Source: Oscheius tipulae
Taxonomy: Eukaryota > Nematoda > Chromadorea > Rhabditida > Rhabditidae
Direction: 5' to 3'
Length of the DNA: 64,000 bases
Assembly: GCA_037178975.1 (NCBI GenBank)
Contig: JASJZH010000006.1
Span: 3,658,001 to 3,722,000 of the forward strand
Shown: one piece after another, positions 24,754-37,093 of the stretch
Position numbering within the stretch: position 1 is the stretch's first letter
How the letters are laid out: every line of letters begins with the position of its first letter
Position numbers and translations under genes: made by a program
The notes under the pieces: model-generated
What the model was told of the DNA's origin: nothing
What the model saw: the letters and a program-made list of their open reading frames with translations, nothing else
Database searches by the model: none

Positions 24754-24758
24754 TATAA
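24754..24758 (+). promoter_or_regulatory. TATA box of vitellogenin gene
   Basis: TATAA within CCATATAAGC, 37 nt before the ATG. This implies a very short 5' leader, as in known nematode vitellogenin genes. Confidence 0.7.
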
Positions 24759-24790
24759 GCAGTTGGCCGCAGAACATTCGACACTCGGGA

Positions 24791-27700
24791 ATGAAGTTCT
24801 TCTTCGCCCTTCTCGGAGTCGCCCTTGCGGCACACTCCTCCCTTCTGCCAACTACTCCTTTCCAATCCAACAAGCAGTACCTCTACCGCTACAATGGAGT
24901 TCTGTCCTCTGGTCTTCCTATTTCTGCCGAAGGATCCGTTACCCGCATGCAAGCTGATGTCTACATCCAGCTCCGTTCCGAGCGTTCCGCTGTCATGCAG
25001 ATGAAGAACTTCCGTCTTGCTGCCTCTCATGCCCCCAATGGACCCACTCAGGAGGAACTTCCCGAGATGGACACCCTGGAGCAGCGTGAGATTTCCTCTG
25101 AGTACAAGAAGATTCTTGAGCTGCCCGTCGCTTTCAACTACCAAGACGGACTTGTCTCTGAGCTTCAGTTCACCGAGGAGGGAGAGAAGGCCTGGTCCGC
25201 CAACATCAAGCGTGCCGTGCTCAACATGCTCCAGCTGAACAAGAATGTCCCCGAGGACAACAGCAATGAGTTCTTCACCGCCATCGAGAAGACCCTCGAG
25301 GGAGAATGCGAGATCTCCTACTCTGTTGTCGCCGAGAAGGACCAGACCGTCGTCTCCAAGTCCGTCAACTTCGAGAAGTGCACTCACAACTCCGAGTCTA
25401 TCTACGGACGCCGCTTCGCCAAGCCCACTGAGCAGAACAAGATCCTGTCTCCCCAGACCCTGTACACTTTCAAGATTGTCAAGGATGAAGTCAAGGAGGT
25501 CGTTGCCCGTTCCACCTACACTGTCCGCGTTATGGAGGAGCCCGTCATGCAGACCCAGGTCGAGGCCCGTTTGACTCTGGCCGAGGTTTCCGAGCCCCGC
25601 AACAGAATCGAGATCCCCACCGGAGAGACCAAGGAAATCATGTACTCCAACGAATGGGAGCTCGCTGTTGAGAAGTTCTTCAAGGGAGGAGAAAAGCACG
25701 TCAAGAACCCCTTCGAGGAGTTCACCACCAAGATTGAGCGTGCTGATGAGATCATTAAGACCATCATGCAGAAGAAGGAGTCTGACCCCGAGATGGTTCA
25801 TTCCATGGCTCGTCTTGTCCGCATCTTCCGCATGTGTTCCTCTGAGGAGCTCACTCAGATCCACGACAAGCTCTTCAAGACCGCTCACCAAAACGTCAAG
25901 AACGTCATCGAGCACGCCCTCGCCATCGCTGGAACCAGAAACACCGTTGAGCACCTCCTCCGCCACATCAAGGACCACGAGATCCCTCTCATTAAGGCCG
26001 CCCAGATCTTTAAGTCCATCCAGGAGACCCACTACCCTTCTGAGCAGATTGCCAAGCTCGTCGAGGTAATTTTTGCTCGAAATAGTCGCAATAAGAATGT
26101 TTTAGGAGTTCGCCCGCAGCGAGGTTGCTCGCTCTGAGCCCGTCCTTCGCCAGTCTGCCTGGCTCTGCTATGGAGCTGTTGTTCGTGGTATTGTTGCCCA
26201 CCGTGAGGAGAAGCACCTCTTCGAGGAGAACAAGCCTGAGCTGAAAAACAAGTTCCTGACCGTCATGGAGGAGAACTTCGAAGATGCCAAGAACGTTTAT
26301 GAGAAGGTCCTGGCCCTCAAGACCATCGCCAACTCTGGACTCGACATTGCCATTCACACCCTCGAGAAGATCATCTACAACCGCGAGGAGTCTTCCATCA
26401 TTCGTGTTGAGGCCATCCAGGCTCTTCGCATCATGTCTCAGCAGATGCCCCGCAAGATCCAGCGTGTTCTGATGCCCATCTTCGGAGACTACAAGGAGAA
26501 GCCCGAGGTCCGTGCCGCCGCTTTCGAGCGTCTGATCTACACTCTTCCCAGCCAGTCTGTCCTTTCTCAACTCGTCAGCATCTACGAAAGAGACCCCAAC
26601 CATCACGTTGCCCACTTCGCCTACTCCTTCCTCGAGGGAATCGGAAAGACCAACTTCGTCGCCGAGAAGCGCATGATCAGTGACGTCCAGTCTGTCCTCA
26701 AGCGCTCCAGCTTCCGCCCCAAGAGCAACTGGTACTCCTTCTACAAGCACTTCCCCTACTACAACCAGCAGTGGGTCTCTGGAGCTCATATCAACATCGC
26801 CTCCATTCTCGGAAAGGACTCCATCCTGCCCAAGGGAATGAACATCGACCTGGAATCTATTACTCTTGGCCGCTGGAACCAGTACCTCGCCCAGATGGGA
26901 GTCTCCCAGCAGAACCTCGAGCAGCTCATCAGCAAGGTCTACACCAAGCTGTCCAAGCAGTCTCCCATGTTCCGTGGTGAGCGCGCCCAGAAGCGTGTTG
27001 AGGAGGGAATGAACCTTGTCAAGAAGATGGCCAAGCAGATGAACATCCGCCTTCGCCAGGAAAGCACCACTGAGACTCCCTTCGCTATGCTCTACCTTCG
27101 CTACAAGGACATGGACTACGCCGTCCTGCCCGTCGACGAAGAGATCATCAACCGTTTCATCGAGAGATACCTCCGCCACGGAAAGATCGACAGCGAGCTT
27201 TTGGAGAAGATGCTCAATGGAAACATCGAGTTCAACACCAACGTCGCTACCTTCCTCTTCGAGACCACGCACCGTGTCCCTACCATCCTTGGTCTTCCCA
27301 TCTCTCTCACTTCCAAGAACCCAACCATTGCTACCGTTCACGGAAAGGCTATCATCGAGAAGGTCAACTATGGAGCCCGTGTCCGTCTCCAGGGCAAGCC
27401 CGTCATCACCTCCACCCAGGTCTTCCAGATGAGATGCTGGACTCCTCTTTTCGAGCACGGAATCAAGAACGTCCGTCCCGTCAAGGTTGTCCTTCCCCTG
27501 GACATGGACGTCGAGATGACCTACAAGGAGAAGCTCACTGTCTCTCTTCGTGTTGCCACTCCCGAGAAGAAGCAGCAGATCGTCGAATTCTCTGCCTCTC
27601 CCATTGCCTTCCTCCGCTTCCCCAGCCCTCGTGACATGAACAGTCAGTTTTTTACCAGAAGGATACCCTATAATGAAAACTTTCAGAGTTTGTAGAGATC

Positions 27701-29921
27701 GAGGAGAACACCATTGTCATTCCCGGATGGCACAAGAAGATGCGCTCCGTCGAGGAGAAGTACGAGTTCGGAGGAGTCATCTTCCGTCGCAACGGACACG
27801 GATACAAGCAGTGGTCTCCTAAGGAGTTCTTCTACGGAGAGCACAACTACCACCTCTCTGTTGAGAGCACTGACAGAGCTCCCAAGGACTGGACCATGAA
27901 CCTTGAAGCCAACTGGTTCTCTGATGTCAACATGGAGAAGCCCACCGTCTACTCCAGCGAAGAGCCCAAGATTCAGGGTGAGGAGGCTGCTCGTCAGCTC
28001 GTCTCTGAGCTTTCTCGGGAAATCAAGAAGGGATACTCTATCGAGTTCAACGGACATATCCAGACCACCGAGAGAACCACCTTCAGCCTTGTCGCCAAGA
28101 GAGACAACTCTCTCCGCTACTACCGCTTGAGCTCTGCCGTCAGCGTTCCTTTCCGCGGAGAGGATTGGACCTGGGAGCAGAAAGTCGAAGCTTTCATGCC
28201 CCGTCCCGTTCAGACCATGGAGCAGCTTCTTGAGAAGGAGGGACAGGCCTACATCGTTGCCATGAACAAGTGGGGATCTTCTGAGAAGAACGAGCTCCTG
28301 ACCAAGATGATCCTGGAGCAGAGTCCCGAGATGTCCCACTGGATCCGTGCCGTCAAGAAGGAGATGAGTGGAATGGAAGAGTACGAGCAGCTGTTGAAGA
28401 CTAGCGTCCTCAACAAGATCCGCGTCTCCTCCAAATACTCTCTCTCCAAGGAATCTGAGAAGTTCTTCGACAAGATCTTTGAGGCTTTCCGCGCTTACGG
28501 ATTCTGGAGCAGCAAGGTCGAGCAGCACCAGGGAAAGAAGAATCACTTCAGAGCCGAGCTTGTCGTTGAGCCCGCCACCTGCCGTTACGCCAACCTCACT
28601 CTTGAGTCCCCCAGACTCCGTCTCACTGAGAACATCTGGACTCCCGTCCGCGTTCCTCTGATCCCCAGAGCTCAGCTCCCCTGGTCCGTTACCAAAAGCC
28701 TGGTCACCAAGAACTCCGAGTGCCGCATTGTCCAGAACAAGATTACCACTTTCGACGAGGTCGTCTACCGCGCTCCTCTGACCAAGTGCTGGACTGTCTT
28801 GGCTAAGGACTGCTCCGAAGAGGCCCGCTACGCTGTTCTCGTCAAGAAGACCGACGATGATAAGAAGGCCATCAAGCTTTCTCAGGAAGACAAAGAATTC
28901 GTCATTGAGCTTGTTCGCAACAAGATCCGTGTCAGCCACAACATGAAGCAGATCTCTGAGGACAAGTACGAGGAGTACAAGTAAGTAGATAGTAGAATTC
29001 TTTTAACAAAAATTCTAGCATCGAGCTCATCAACCCCAAGATGGTCGTCATCAACCTCGAGCAGGTCATTGTCCGCTTCGACGGACAGACCGTCAAGGTC
29101 GAGAGCACCATCGCTCAGATGAACAACCAGTGCGGACTTTGCGGTCACTACAATGGAGATGTAAGTTGAGGAAAAAACTTTACTAAATTGGATTTCCAGA
29201 AGTCCGAGATTTTCCGCTCTGCCAACGGTGAGTCTACCGAAGACCTGGAGGAGTTCCACCGCTCCTACCTTCTGAGAGATGAGGAATGCCAGGTTGAGGA
29301 GGACAAGATCTCCCAGAAGAGCCAGTACAAGGTCTACAGCGACGAGTCTGAGGATAAGGAGTACAGAAACGAGGAGAACTACGACGAGATGCCCCAGAAG
29401 CACATGAAGACCAGCTTCAAGAGCTACGATAACGAGGACAACTACGATCTTCTGAAGAAGACCATCAAGCAGAAGAAGCAGGAGAGAAAGTACCAGCAGA
29501 ACGAGGAGTACGATCAGGAGGAGCAGCGCAGCCAGGAGTACGACTCCGACATGGACCAGAGAAGTGAGAGCTTGAAAGAAATACAGTCAAACTATCAATT
29601 TTAGAGCCCGAGCAGAAGAACCAGATTCTTGAGCGCTCCAACTCTGTCTGCATTTCCCTCGAGCCCCTTCCGGAGTGCCCCAAGAACTTCCGTCCTTCCG
29701 AGGAGAAGAAGCAGAAGGTAACTTTCATTGTTCTCAAAATAACTCAATATTTTCAGGCCAAGATGGTCTGCCTTTCCCGCCATCACCCTGAGACCAGCCG
29801 TCTTCTGAGAGAGATCCGCAACGAGCCCCGCGAGATCACTAACGAGTACCTCCGCTCCCTGGATACCAGCAAGGTCACCGTCGAGCAGATGAGCCTCCCC
29901 CAGATGTGCGTCGCCTACTAA
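24791..29921 (+). CDS. Vitellogenin (yolk lipoprotein precursor)
   Basis: Seven exons: 24791-26065, 26106-27642, 27687-28980, 29019-29160, 29200-29563, 29605-29717 and 29757-29921. They sum to 4890 nt, exactly 1629 codons plus stop, close to C. elegans VIT lengths. It has a signal peptide MKFFFALLGVALAAHSS. The N-terminal lipid-transport domain (about residues 20-680) begins with SNKQYLYRYNGVLSSGLP. A long DUF1943-type lipid-cavity region follows. The C-terminal VWD domain runs from about LESPRLRLTENIW to QCGLCGHYNGD. After it comes a highly charged, Tyr/Glu/Lys-rich linker (QNEEYDQEEQRSQEYDSD) and a Cys-containing tail ending in QMCVAY. Vitellogenins are made in the intestine, secreted and taken up by oocytes. 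Codon use is strongly biased to C-ending codons, as in very highly expressed genes. From memory C. elegans vit-5 neighbours cht-1, as here. AATAAA is at 29939-29944. Confidence 0.96.
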
Positions 29922-29944
29922 TTTTCTAACAAATTAACAATAAA

Positions 29945-30473
29945 ATTTGGAAATTGATTTGTTTTTTCATGAACCTTCACTATTACATGTCTAGTTTCAA
30001 ACTCAGTACGAGGCTTCTAGACCTAGACAACTGCGGACTCATAAACTTGTTTGGACGGAAACGCCAACATTTTAGACTGATAACAGAAGCATTTTCAACC
30101 CTCATTCATTCAATTGAAGGTAGGTGTCATTTTTGTGGCGGAGCTTTTTGATGCGAGTGAGATGCAGAGTTTCTTCTCGGAAACACCCCGGAAGGTCAGA
30201 GGATTGCGCCACAGACACGCCCATTTTGCTCGGCGCAAACAGTCGCTGGTCAGCTCTGTTTGACCAACTGCTGCATAGAGCTCATGTCCGAGAGTTATCC
30301 TCTGTAACTGCACATATGATACATTTTGTTTGTTCAATGTTGTTTTCTGGAACGCAGCGTCTGTCTGCAGCTGACCATCGTATCAAACTATTCTTTTCAC
30401 AGTTGAAGCAGCTAACAGAAACATCTCATACATTGAATCCTCTTATTTTTCAGAAGCGGGTCATTCCTAACAG
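29945..30473. other. Spacer between vitellogenin and chitinase genes
   Basis: About 530 bp. No supported exon. CCTAACAG immediately before the chitinase ATG is a good trans-splice or 5'-UTR acceptor. Confidence 0.45.
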
Positions 30474-32980
30474 ATGTTGTTGTCAGCCATACTTCTCTCA
30501 CTTCTGGCAAATTGTTTCAGTTTTCAAGCTCTTCGAAACTGTAAGTAAACTTTCCTAAGTTATTTGCAAACGTGCACTCGAACACTTCACTGCCATTTTG
30601 GGAGGCTTTACTGCGCGTGGTAGCCGGAAAGAGAAAAACAGGCGCATTGTGTGCTCGCCGCCCAGTCCAGTGAGAAAAGCACTCGTCGGTGGTCCTCGTG
30701 TGTTATTATGCGAAGAGAATAGCCCTGTTGCGAGCATAAGCGCTTTTCTTGTAACGGTCACGTTCACCTGTTTTTGAAAAAAGGAAATAGCTATCTTAAT
30801 CGAAAATTCGGTAGCCTAAGTTTTAACTTACTCATAATAGTATTCAACAGGGTACTATGTTACCATTCAGTCAGATATTTAGTTGCCGTCGAGACTGTCG
30901 ACACCGGCATCAGATCCGCAAGAACAAAACGAGACGATGTAGAATACCTACGGCCATGTTACTTCACTAACTGGGCACAATATAGGTAGCCAGGAAATGA
31001 GATTCTGTTATGTAATCAGTTCAGACCGGGACGCGGTCGTTATGTGCCTGAAGACTATGTTCCGGGACTATGCACACACATTCTTTTTGCCTTTGGATGG
31101 ATGAATGATGATTTCACTGTCCGGTAAGAGATTTAATTGTACTGTATTTCAAGAGTTCAGAGCATACGATCCTGCAGATTTGCCGAACGACTGGGCTGGT
31201 GAAGGAATGTACCGCCGAGTGAACAATCTCAAAAAGACTGATCCTGCTTTGAAGACTCTGCTGTCGATCGGTGGATGGACTTTTGGAACAGCTCTTTTTA
31301 AGGTGAAAAATTAAAGGTTGTGTGGCATTTTTGATTTTAGGGGATGTCAGCTACCACAGCCACCAGAAAAACGTTCATCGACTCCGCTATAGCTTTCGTA
31401 AGGCAATGGGGCTTCGACGGGATAGACATCGACTGGGAATATCCATCAGGACCCGATGACATGAAAAACTACGCCGATTTTGTGAAGGTATGTGATCTCT
31501 GTTCTTCGAATCGTGCTTTTTCTAGGAATTGAGAGTTGCTTGTGAGGCAGAAACCAGTGTTTCGGGTAAACCGCGTCTTCTGGTCTCTGCTGCTGTTGCC
31601 GCAGGCAAATCGAACATCGACAATGGCTACAATATTCCGGTTGTGGCACCGTATAAAACCGTTTCGATTTGGAAAACAGCTGTTTTTAGATATTTCGACT
31701 TCGTTCTTCTCATGAGCTACGACTTCTGGGGTGCCTGGGATAAGACCATTGGCTTCAACTCTCCACTGTTTGCTCGCAACGACCTGTCTGACAGTCAGAA
31801 ACTCTGGAACGTGGTAGGCACAATGCGTAAATTAACCAAAAGCAAATACCAGGACTACGCTGCACAGTACTGGTCCGACAAAGGAATGCCTAGAGAAAAG
31901 ATCATAGTTGGTATGCCGACCTATGGAAGGGGGTGGACTATGATGAATCCGAACGACACCTCCCCTGGCACAAACGGAACTCAGGCGAGGATCACTCCAT
32001 ACACCCAAGAGCCTGGATGTGCTTCGTTCTACGAGTTTTGTGAAATGTTGGCCACTGGAGCTAAACGGTATTGGGAGCCAGAGATGCAAGTACCCTACCT
32101 GGTACAAGGAGACCAATGGTGGAGTTATGATGATGCCGAGTCAATCAGAAACAAAGTAAACCGCCTTGCAGTAATCTTATTCGATCATTTCAGATGGCCT
32201 GGCTTAAACGGGAAGGTTACGGAGGAGCATTCGTCTGGACATTGGACTTCGATGACTTCAATGCCAAATGCTCCAACTCTGATGGTCAACTTTACCCAAT
32301 GATCAGTATTATTGCAAAGGAACTGGGTGGTGTCACTATCCCAAAGGTGGTGTGAACAGTTTAAAAACAGTTTTGCTGGTTAAGCGACCTCCTCCTTCTC
32401 AACCTATAACAGCTGCTCCTACAACAGTTCGGCCATCTACTGGAATCCCAACAATTCCTTCTCGTCCTCAGACGCCACCCCATCTTTCAACAACTGCTCC
32501 AACACTGACCACTCGAGCTTCTACGCTATCAAATTTGGACAGATTGTGCGACGGACAGCCTGACGGATTCCAATCATACAAAGGAAAATGCAATGAGTTT
32601 CTCTTGTGTCTCAAAGGAACTCCTTATGCTATGAACTGCCCACCCGGACTGCATTTTTCCTCTCGAAGAGGATACTGTACTCAGCCTGAAGTTTCTGGTT
32701 GTGTTCTCTCCACCCCAGCTCCAGTAGTCGCTACAACACGTAAAGCACCTGGGGATAGTAAGCACAGATCGTTCTACTCAACTTTACAACTTCAGAATAC
32801 CACTGTGTAGCTGATGGTTTCTTCGCCGATCCAAGCAACTGTCTCAAATTCTATAGATGCGTGAACGGTATAGGTTACTCATTCGATTGTCCCACAGGAC
32901 TATCATTCCATTCTGATACCCTACTATGTGACCACCCGGACCCTTCAAAGTGTGCACACTTGCCTCTTGGTCAAGCCTAA
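30474..32980 (+). CDS. cht-1: GH18 chitinase with two CBM14 chitin-binding domains
   Basis: Nine exons: 30474-30540, 30883-30985, 31025-31123, 31161-31302, 31341-31487, 31526-32155, 32194-32346, 32385-32757 and 32796-32980. They total 1899 nt (632 aa plus stop) with consistent phase. The signal peptide is [18 protein letters not shown], followed by a short linker with RTKRDD. The GH18 barrel starts [14 protein letters not shown] and contains [10 protein letters not shown] and the catalytic [11 protein letters not shown] (DxxDxDxE, acid/base Glu present), then [12 protein letters not shown] and [11 protein letters not shown] Pro/Thr linker leads to two six-Cys peritrophin (CBM14) domains, [15 protein letters not shown]... 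and [13 protein letters not shown]... The enzyme would hydrolyse chitin extracellularly, for example in eggshell, cuticle or pharyngeal lining. Domain order and the vitellogenin neighbour fit C. elegans cht-1. The intron at 32347-32384 is only 38 nt. Confidence 0.93.
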
Positions 32981-33132
32981 CTTGCCATTCATAATCCCTT
33001 AATATACGCATACTCAGTATTCCATTATATACGGTTACTGTCAAGTTAGATGAAAATAAAGTTAAAACTCTTTTTCAAACAGTTGTTTCAATGGCGCAGC
33101 TGAAAACCAAATACATGGGGATGAAACTAAGC

Positions 33133-35300
33133 TCACCGGGAAGCAGTCTGCTGTCCACGTGATAAAAATCTCTCGTCTGGAACTATAAAGCTGGTTCCGT
33201 AGCTATCTGTCACTATTAACAAGAGTTTGCTCTGATAATGGAAACTTTGGGCATGCGGAATGAATACGGCAGGTACGAGTCGGGAGGCGGGACGCGGGTT
33301 GTAGTGGAAGACTTTTAGCTCGACAGAGTGGTATAACACGGATGTTTTCCCGTGGTTGAAAGAGACATAGGTTCTGGTAGACGCCGGGTATAGCTCCACA
33401 GTGCTTCTCATCAGTTTTAGCCGCTGGCGTTGCACTAGAGTTCATTTGGATCTTTCTGTAGTGCATGATCGTGAAATTAGAGTTCTCTGTACAACGACAA
33501 ACACAAAAATAGCAGCAAACGCCTATTAGGATGAATATAACGGCTAGTCTTTCAATTGCTCAGTAGTGAGCACTAGAAATACTGTGCTCTGGCTGGGGAG
33601 TGCGTATCTTCGAAGAAAAAGTAGTGAAGAACGAAAGAATGTGCAGAATATGAAGAGCTTTCTGTCCATTTATAGGTCAAAGTAGTAAATCTCTTGGGAG
33701 ACGGGTAGATGTCAGTAGTCAAACAGCAAATCTCTAAGAAGCATTATTCTTAATGGAATCATTAGATGTCTTTCAGAAAAGGCATCCAATAATGTTGAGA
33801 AGAGGACTTTTTTAGTAGCATTCCTAGTTTCGAACGAGTCGTTCCGGCATGGAACTGACAATTGTGAAGTAATTACCATTTTCCGAGTCATTTCAGCTGC
33901 AAACATAAACGCCAATCTATTTAAACAAGAACAAGCAATTGTATTATGGAAAAACGCCATGAATATGTTCAGGAGATCAATGGAGCGACTGGCAGATGAA
34001 GGCGTCGTTTTGGCGGGCCACTAGAGCTGAAAAAAAAGGCTGATAGAAATAATAAAACGACTTTGAAAATCCTACTTTATGCCATCGGAACTGCACAGTA
34101 GATAAATACATGTCGCCTTCACGAGTACAACTTCTTACTTTGGAGATATATGCAGTGTACTCTGCGAATGGGGTTGACCGTGGACTAAAAAGACGTTTAC
34201 CTAGTAAGGAATATACATACTTTAGTCGCTTTCGTTCTTGGCATATCACCTCATCGAGATCTAGCGATTCTTGGTGCTTAACGTTAAAGTGCATAACTAA
34301 ACCATTCGATCGTTTAGTTTTTGTCTAAAAATGCGGATAAAGCAATACATGCATGAACGAACCCGGCAAAAATTGATGAACTCCTCGAGAGTCAGTGTTG
34401 TGTCCCATACCGTCATACGGAGAGCATTGATTTGACGGATATCCATAGAAAACTGGTCTATGGCGACTTCCTGCTTACATTTACGCACCTGAAAACTAAG
34501 TAATGCTTTTGCAACTGTTTCTTACGTTATCACTTAGCTCAGGGATACTAACATTATATGAGCCACATCCGTGGATGTCGTAATGTGAACATTCAAACAT
34601 ATTTGTGAGAAGATTCACCTGTAAAACACTATGTAAATAGTATAACATGACATCAAACCCTGTCAGCAGTATCCACAAAACATGTCAGCTTACGACATCG
34701 GAATCTATGCCCTTTATTGTAAAGCCTTCGGATCACGTCGAAGATGCGAGCAGTGTTTTGCTGTAATATGATTTTTAAGCGAACAGAATTTAGCATACGT
34801 CACCAAGAAACTTTGTGCAAGCAGTAATGCTAACATGATCTGGACGTCTTGAAGAGAATCTGTTAAAGAAGTGTTCAACACCACGTTCCAGCTCGAACAC
34901 CCGCATTTCGATCTTACAATTTTCTATCTTTCTATTAAAAAGTTTTGGGTAGAATAAAAAAAGACTTACGGAAGACGAATGTCTCCTTCTCTAGATATAT
35001 AATATGTCCTTTCATCTTCCGTTGGTTTATAATCAATTTTTCCGTTCAACTAAAATTGTTTGTAAAAGAGAGAGATAAAAAGACTAACATAACGTCCAGA
35101 ATCCATTGTGAAAGTATCAATGTCATGTGTTCGCAGCTTACAGGCACGTCTACATTTCTTTGAGCAGCTACCGAAGCTCTCGAAATCTCTGATTTAAATG
35201 GTAAAACAATAAAATGAAGGGCTTACTCTGCGGAAAAGTAGGTGACCAGTTCGGACAACACGAGTTCAGGTAGTATTTCATCAATTCCAAGCACGTCCAT
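33133..35300 (-). CDS. F-box protein, nematode type (3' end uncertain)
   Basis: Minus-strand exon chain starting at ATG 35300. The first two exons give an F-box: IDEILPELVLSELVTYFSAE joined to DFESFGSCSKKCRRACKLR, fitting the LPxELLxEIxxYL...DxxSFxxCxKxxR pattern. Later exons, such as LNGKIDYKPTEDERTYYISR, KIEMRVFELERGVEHFFN, ARIFDVIRRLYNKGHRFRC and NALRMTVWDTTLTLEEFINF, resemble the poorly conserved substrate-recognition halves of nematode F-box proteins. Such proteins recruit targets to SCF ubiquitin ligases through SKP1-like adaptors. The exon chain below about 34300 is unclear. The frame ending at 33133 (with STVELYPASTRTYVSF) may be its last exon or a separate gene. Confidence applies to the F-box identity, not to the exact end. 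Confidence 0.55.
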
Positions 35301-35863
35301 TACCTATAATCTGTTAGTGTTAAAAACCAAGGAAATATTTGTCCTCTCGATTAGGCAAAAGTATAAGTTTAGCCATTACATCTTGAAGCTGTTTACGAGC
35401 CTATTCGCGTTGGGACCCGGTCTGAATCCAAAACCAGCTTCCATTGAGCAGTTTCTGTAGTTATTTCAAACTGTCTTTTTATCATATCACAATCTTCTAC
35501 TGGACAATAATGATGTGCAAAATTAATCAGGAACATTTTCAATAAAGATAGAAGACTGTAGAAGACGAACAGGATGAGCAGTAGTCGCGCTCTGCTGTGA
35601 ATCCTATACGGTACTCAGTTATTTTAAAAATACCTCGAAGAATCGCTGTAATGGGGACTGTTTTCTATGTTACAGGCAGCTTTTATCGAATCGTGATTTC
35701 TTTATTTCATTGACACCAAAAACAACAGTTATCGATTCAAGTTGGTAAAACTTCTGTGTTCACAGCTGAGACTTCTACAAGAACTGCACTTCCTCTCCTG
35801 GAATGAAGCTTTCTTCCATCTGGTTTCTCTAAATACACAGTTATCCGCAACTTTTCGAAAATA

Positions 35864-36085
35864 TTACCTGCGCTTGTGGGATTTCACCTTATAGACAATC
35901 GCAAACACCAAGACAGAGAAGATGATGCCAACGATAGCAAGGATCATTACCCAGTTGTACCAATTGTCGGAGCTAGTGCTCTCAACAAACGTTCTGACTT
36001 TCTCCAGGACCGTCGAGTTGCCGACATGAGGAATTTCTTCTAGGGCATTGAAAATGTCCTGAAACTCTAGAGGCTGAATTTCCGC
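35864..36085 (-). CDS. Exon of a small single-pass membrane protein (ends unresolved)
   Basis: One well-formed minus-strand exon between a TGATTAG acceptor (about 36087) and a GTAATA donor (about 35870). It encodes AEIQPLEFQDIFNALEEIPH, an extracellular-looking stretch with one N-glycosylation site (NST), then one long hydrophobic helix (WVMILAIVGIIFSVLVFAIV) and a basic stop-transfer tail (YKVKSHKRR). A further exon toward 35750 probably completes the cytosolic tail. The start exon could not be placed in phase with confidence. The product is not recognised. Type I topology is inferred from the charge distribution. Confidence 0.45.
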   Translation of the reverse strand, partial: AEIQPLEFQDIFNALEEIPHVGNSTVLEKVRTFVESTSSDNWYNWVMILAIVGIIFSVLVFAIVYKVKSHKRR

Positions 36086-36405
36086 CACTAATCAGTAATC
36101 TTTTTTCTAAACACTGCAGACCTTTCTTCTGCTAAACTCTTGTGGTATCTTCGTCAATTTTTCTACAAAAAACGAAAGTGCAAACCTCAACTGACAGCAT
36201 GGCGACCTGTCGACCTACACTAAGCAAAATACAGCGATGAACGACGTTTATGAGCTATAGAAACAACTTTGCTGCCACTGCGCGGTGAGTGCAAACAGAA
36301 AGATGCCGCGAAGATGAGTACAGAATTCTTCGCACTGAAGTACCATGCGAGAGTAAGTAGTTCAGGGCCGATGAAGTGTTTAATTGCACAATTTATTACT
36401 TTTAA

Positions 36406-36918
36406 TTAGTGATCATGCTTTTTGTGGAACAGCTTATGCATTATCCCATGTTTGTGATGTTCTTGTCCTTCGTTGGCATGTCCCACAGTTGAAGGCTAAA
36501 AAAAGAAGTACTTTTTGCGATACTGTATTTTTTACATAATGCTCAGCCATTCCGGCGGATCCAATTGGTGGTGCACCTGGCACTCCAGAATTGTAATGAA
36601 TATTTGGTTGGATCATTCCAGCGCTACCTATCGATGGGTCCTCAAAACGATTAGGTCACAGCGAGAAGATTTGTAGAAACTCACGACGTGGTATCCAGAA
36701 CCACCTGGCTGGCTATTCATCGGCCCTTGGGGATAGCCAGCTGGAGGGTAGACCATAGGAGGAGCTCCATGAGGAGGATAGCCATAACCACCTGGTGGAG
36801 GGTATCCTCCAGGTCCTGGGGCAATATAATCTACATGTGGAGGTGGCTCATGATGTTCTTCGTGACGGTTCTCATGATGACCGTGCTGCTGATGGTGGTG
36901 ATCGTGATGGTGCGGCAT
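36406..36918 (-). CDS. His-rich, Pro/Gly/Tyr-rich small protein
   Basis: Three exons on the minus strand, ATG at 36918 and stop at 36406-36408. The N-terminus is a dense histidine block (MPHHHDHHHQQHGHHENRHE). The middle is a proline/glycine/tyrosine repeat (GYPPPGGYGYPPHGAPP) of the kind seen in annexin-like or ALG-2-binding tails. Two GSAGM repeats follow (IGSAGMIQPN, IGSAGMAEHY), and a basic His-rich C-terminus (HHKHGIMHKLFHKKHDH) ends the protein. No signal peptide is visible, so it is probably cytosolic. Metal binding is suggested by the histidines but is inference. Nematodes encode several proteins of this composition; no specific orthologue is claimed. Confidence 0.7.
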
Positions 36919-37093
36919 CTAACTGGTGAGACTGTCTCATTCCGCATTTTATTTGCTTTTAGAGCAAATAGAGGCGGCAAAAAAAGTAAAATTGTCCTCC
37001 GTTGATGAGTCAGTCTTTCGACAGAGTTCAAGCTCACGAATATTTTCAAATGACGTGAATAATAAAAATAAATGCTTACATCAATAGAACTGT

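Noticed and set aside
24626-28939. Long antisense open frames (418-482 codons) opposite the vitellogenin exons
   Set aside because: They mirror the strongly C-biased codon usage of the sense gene, have Leu/Val/Asp/Gly-rich low-information products, and run across sense exon ends without splice signals.
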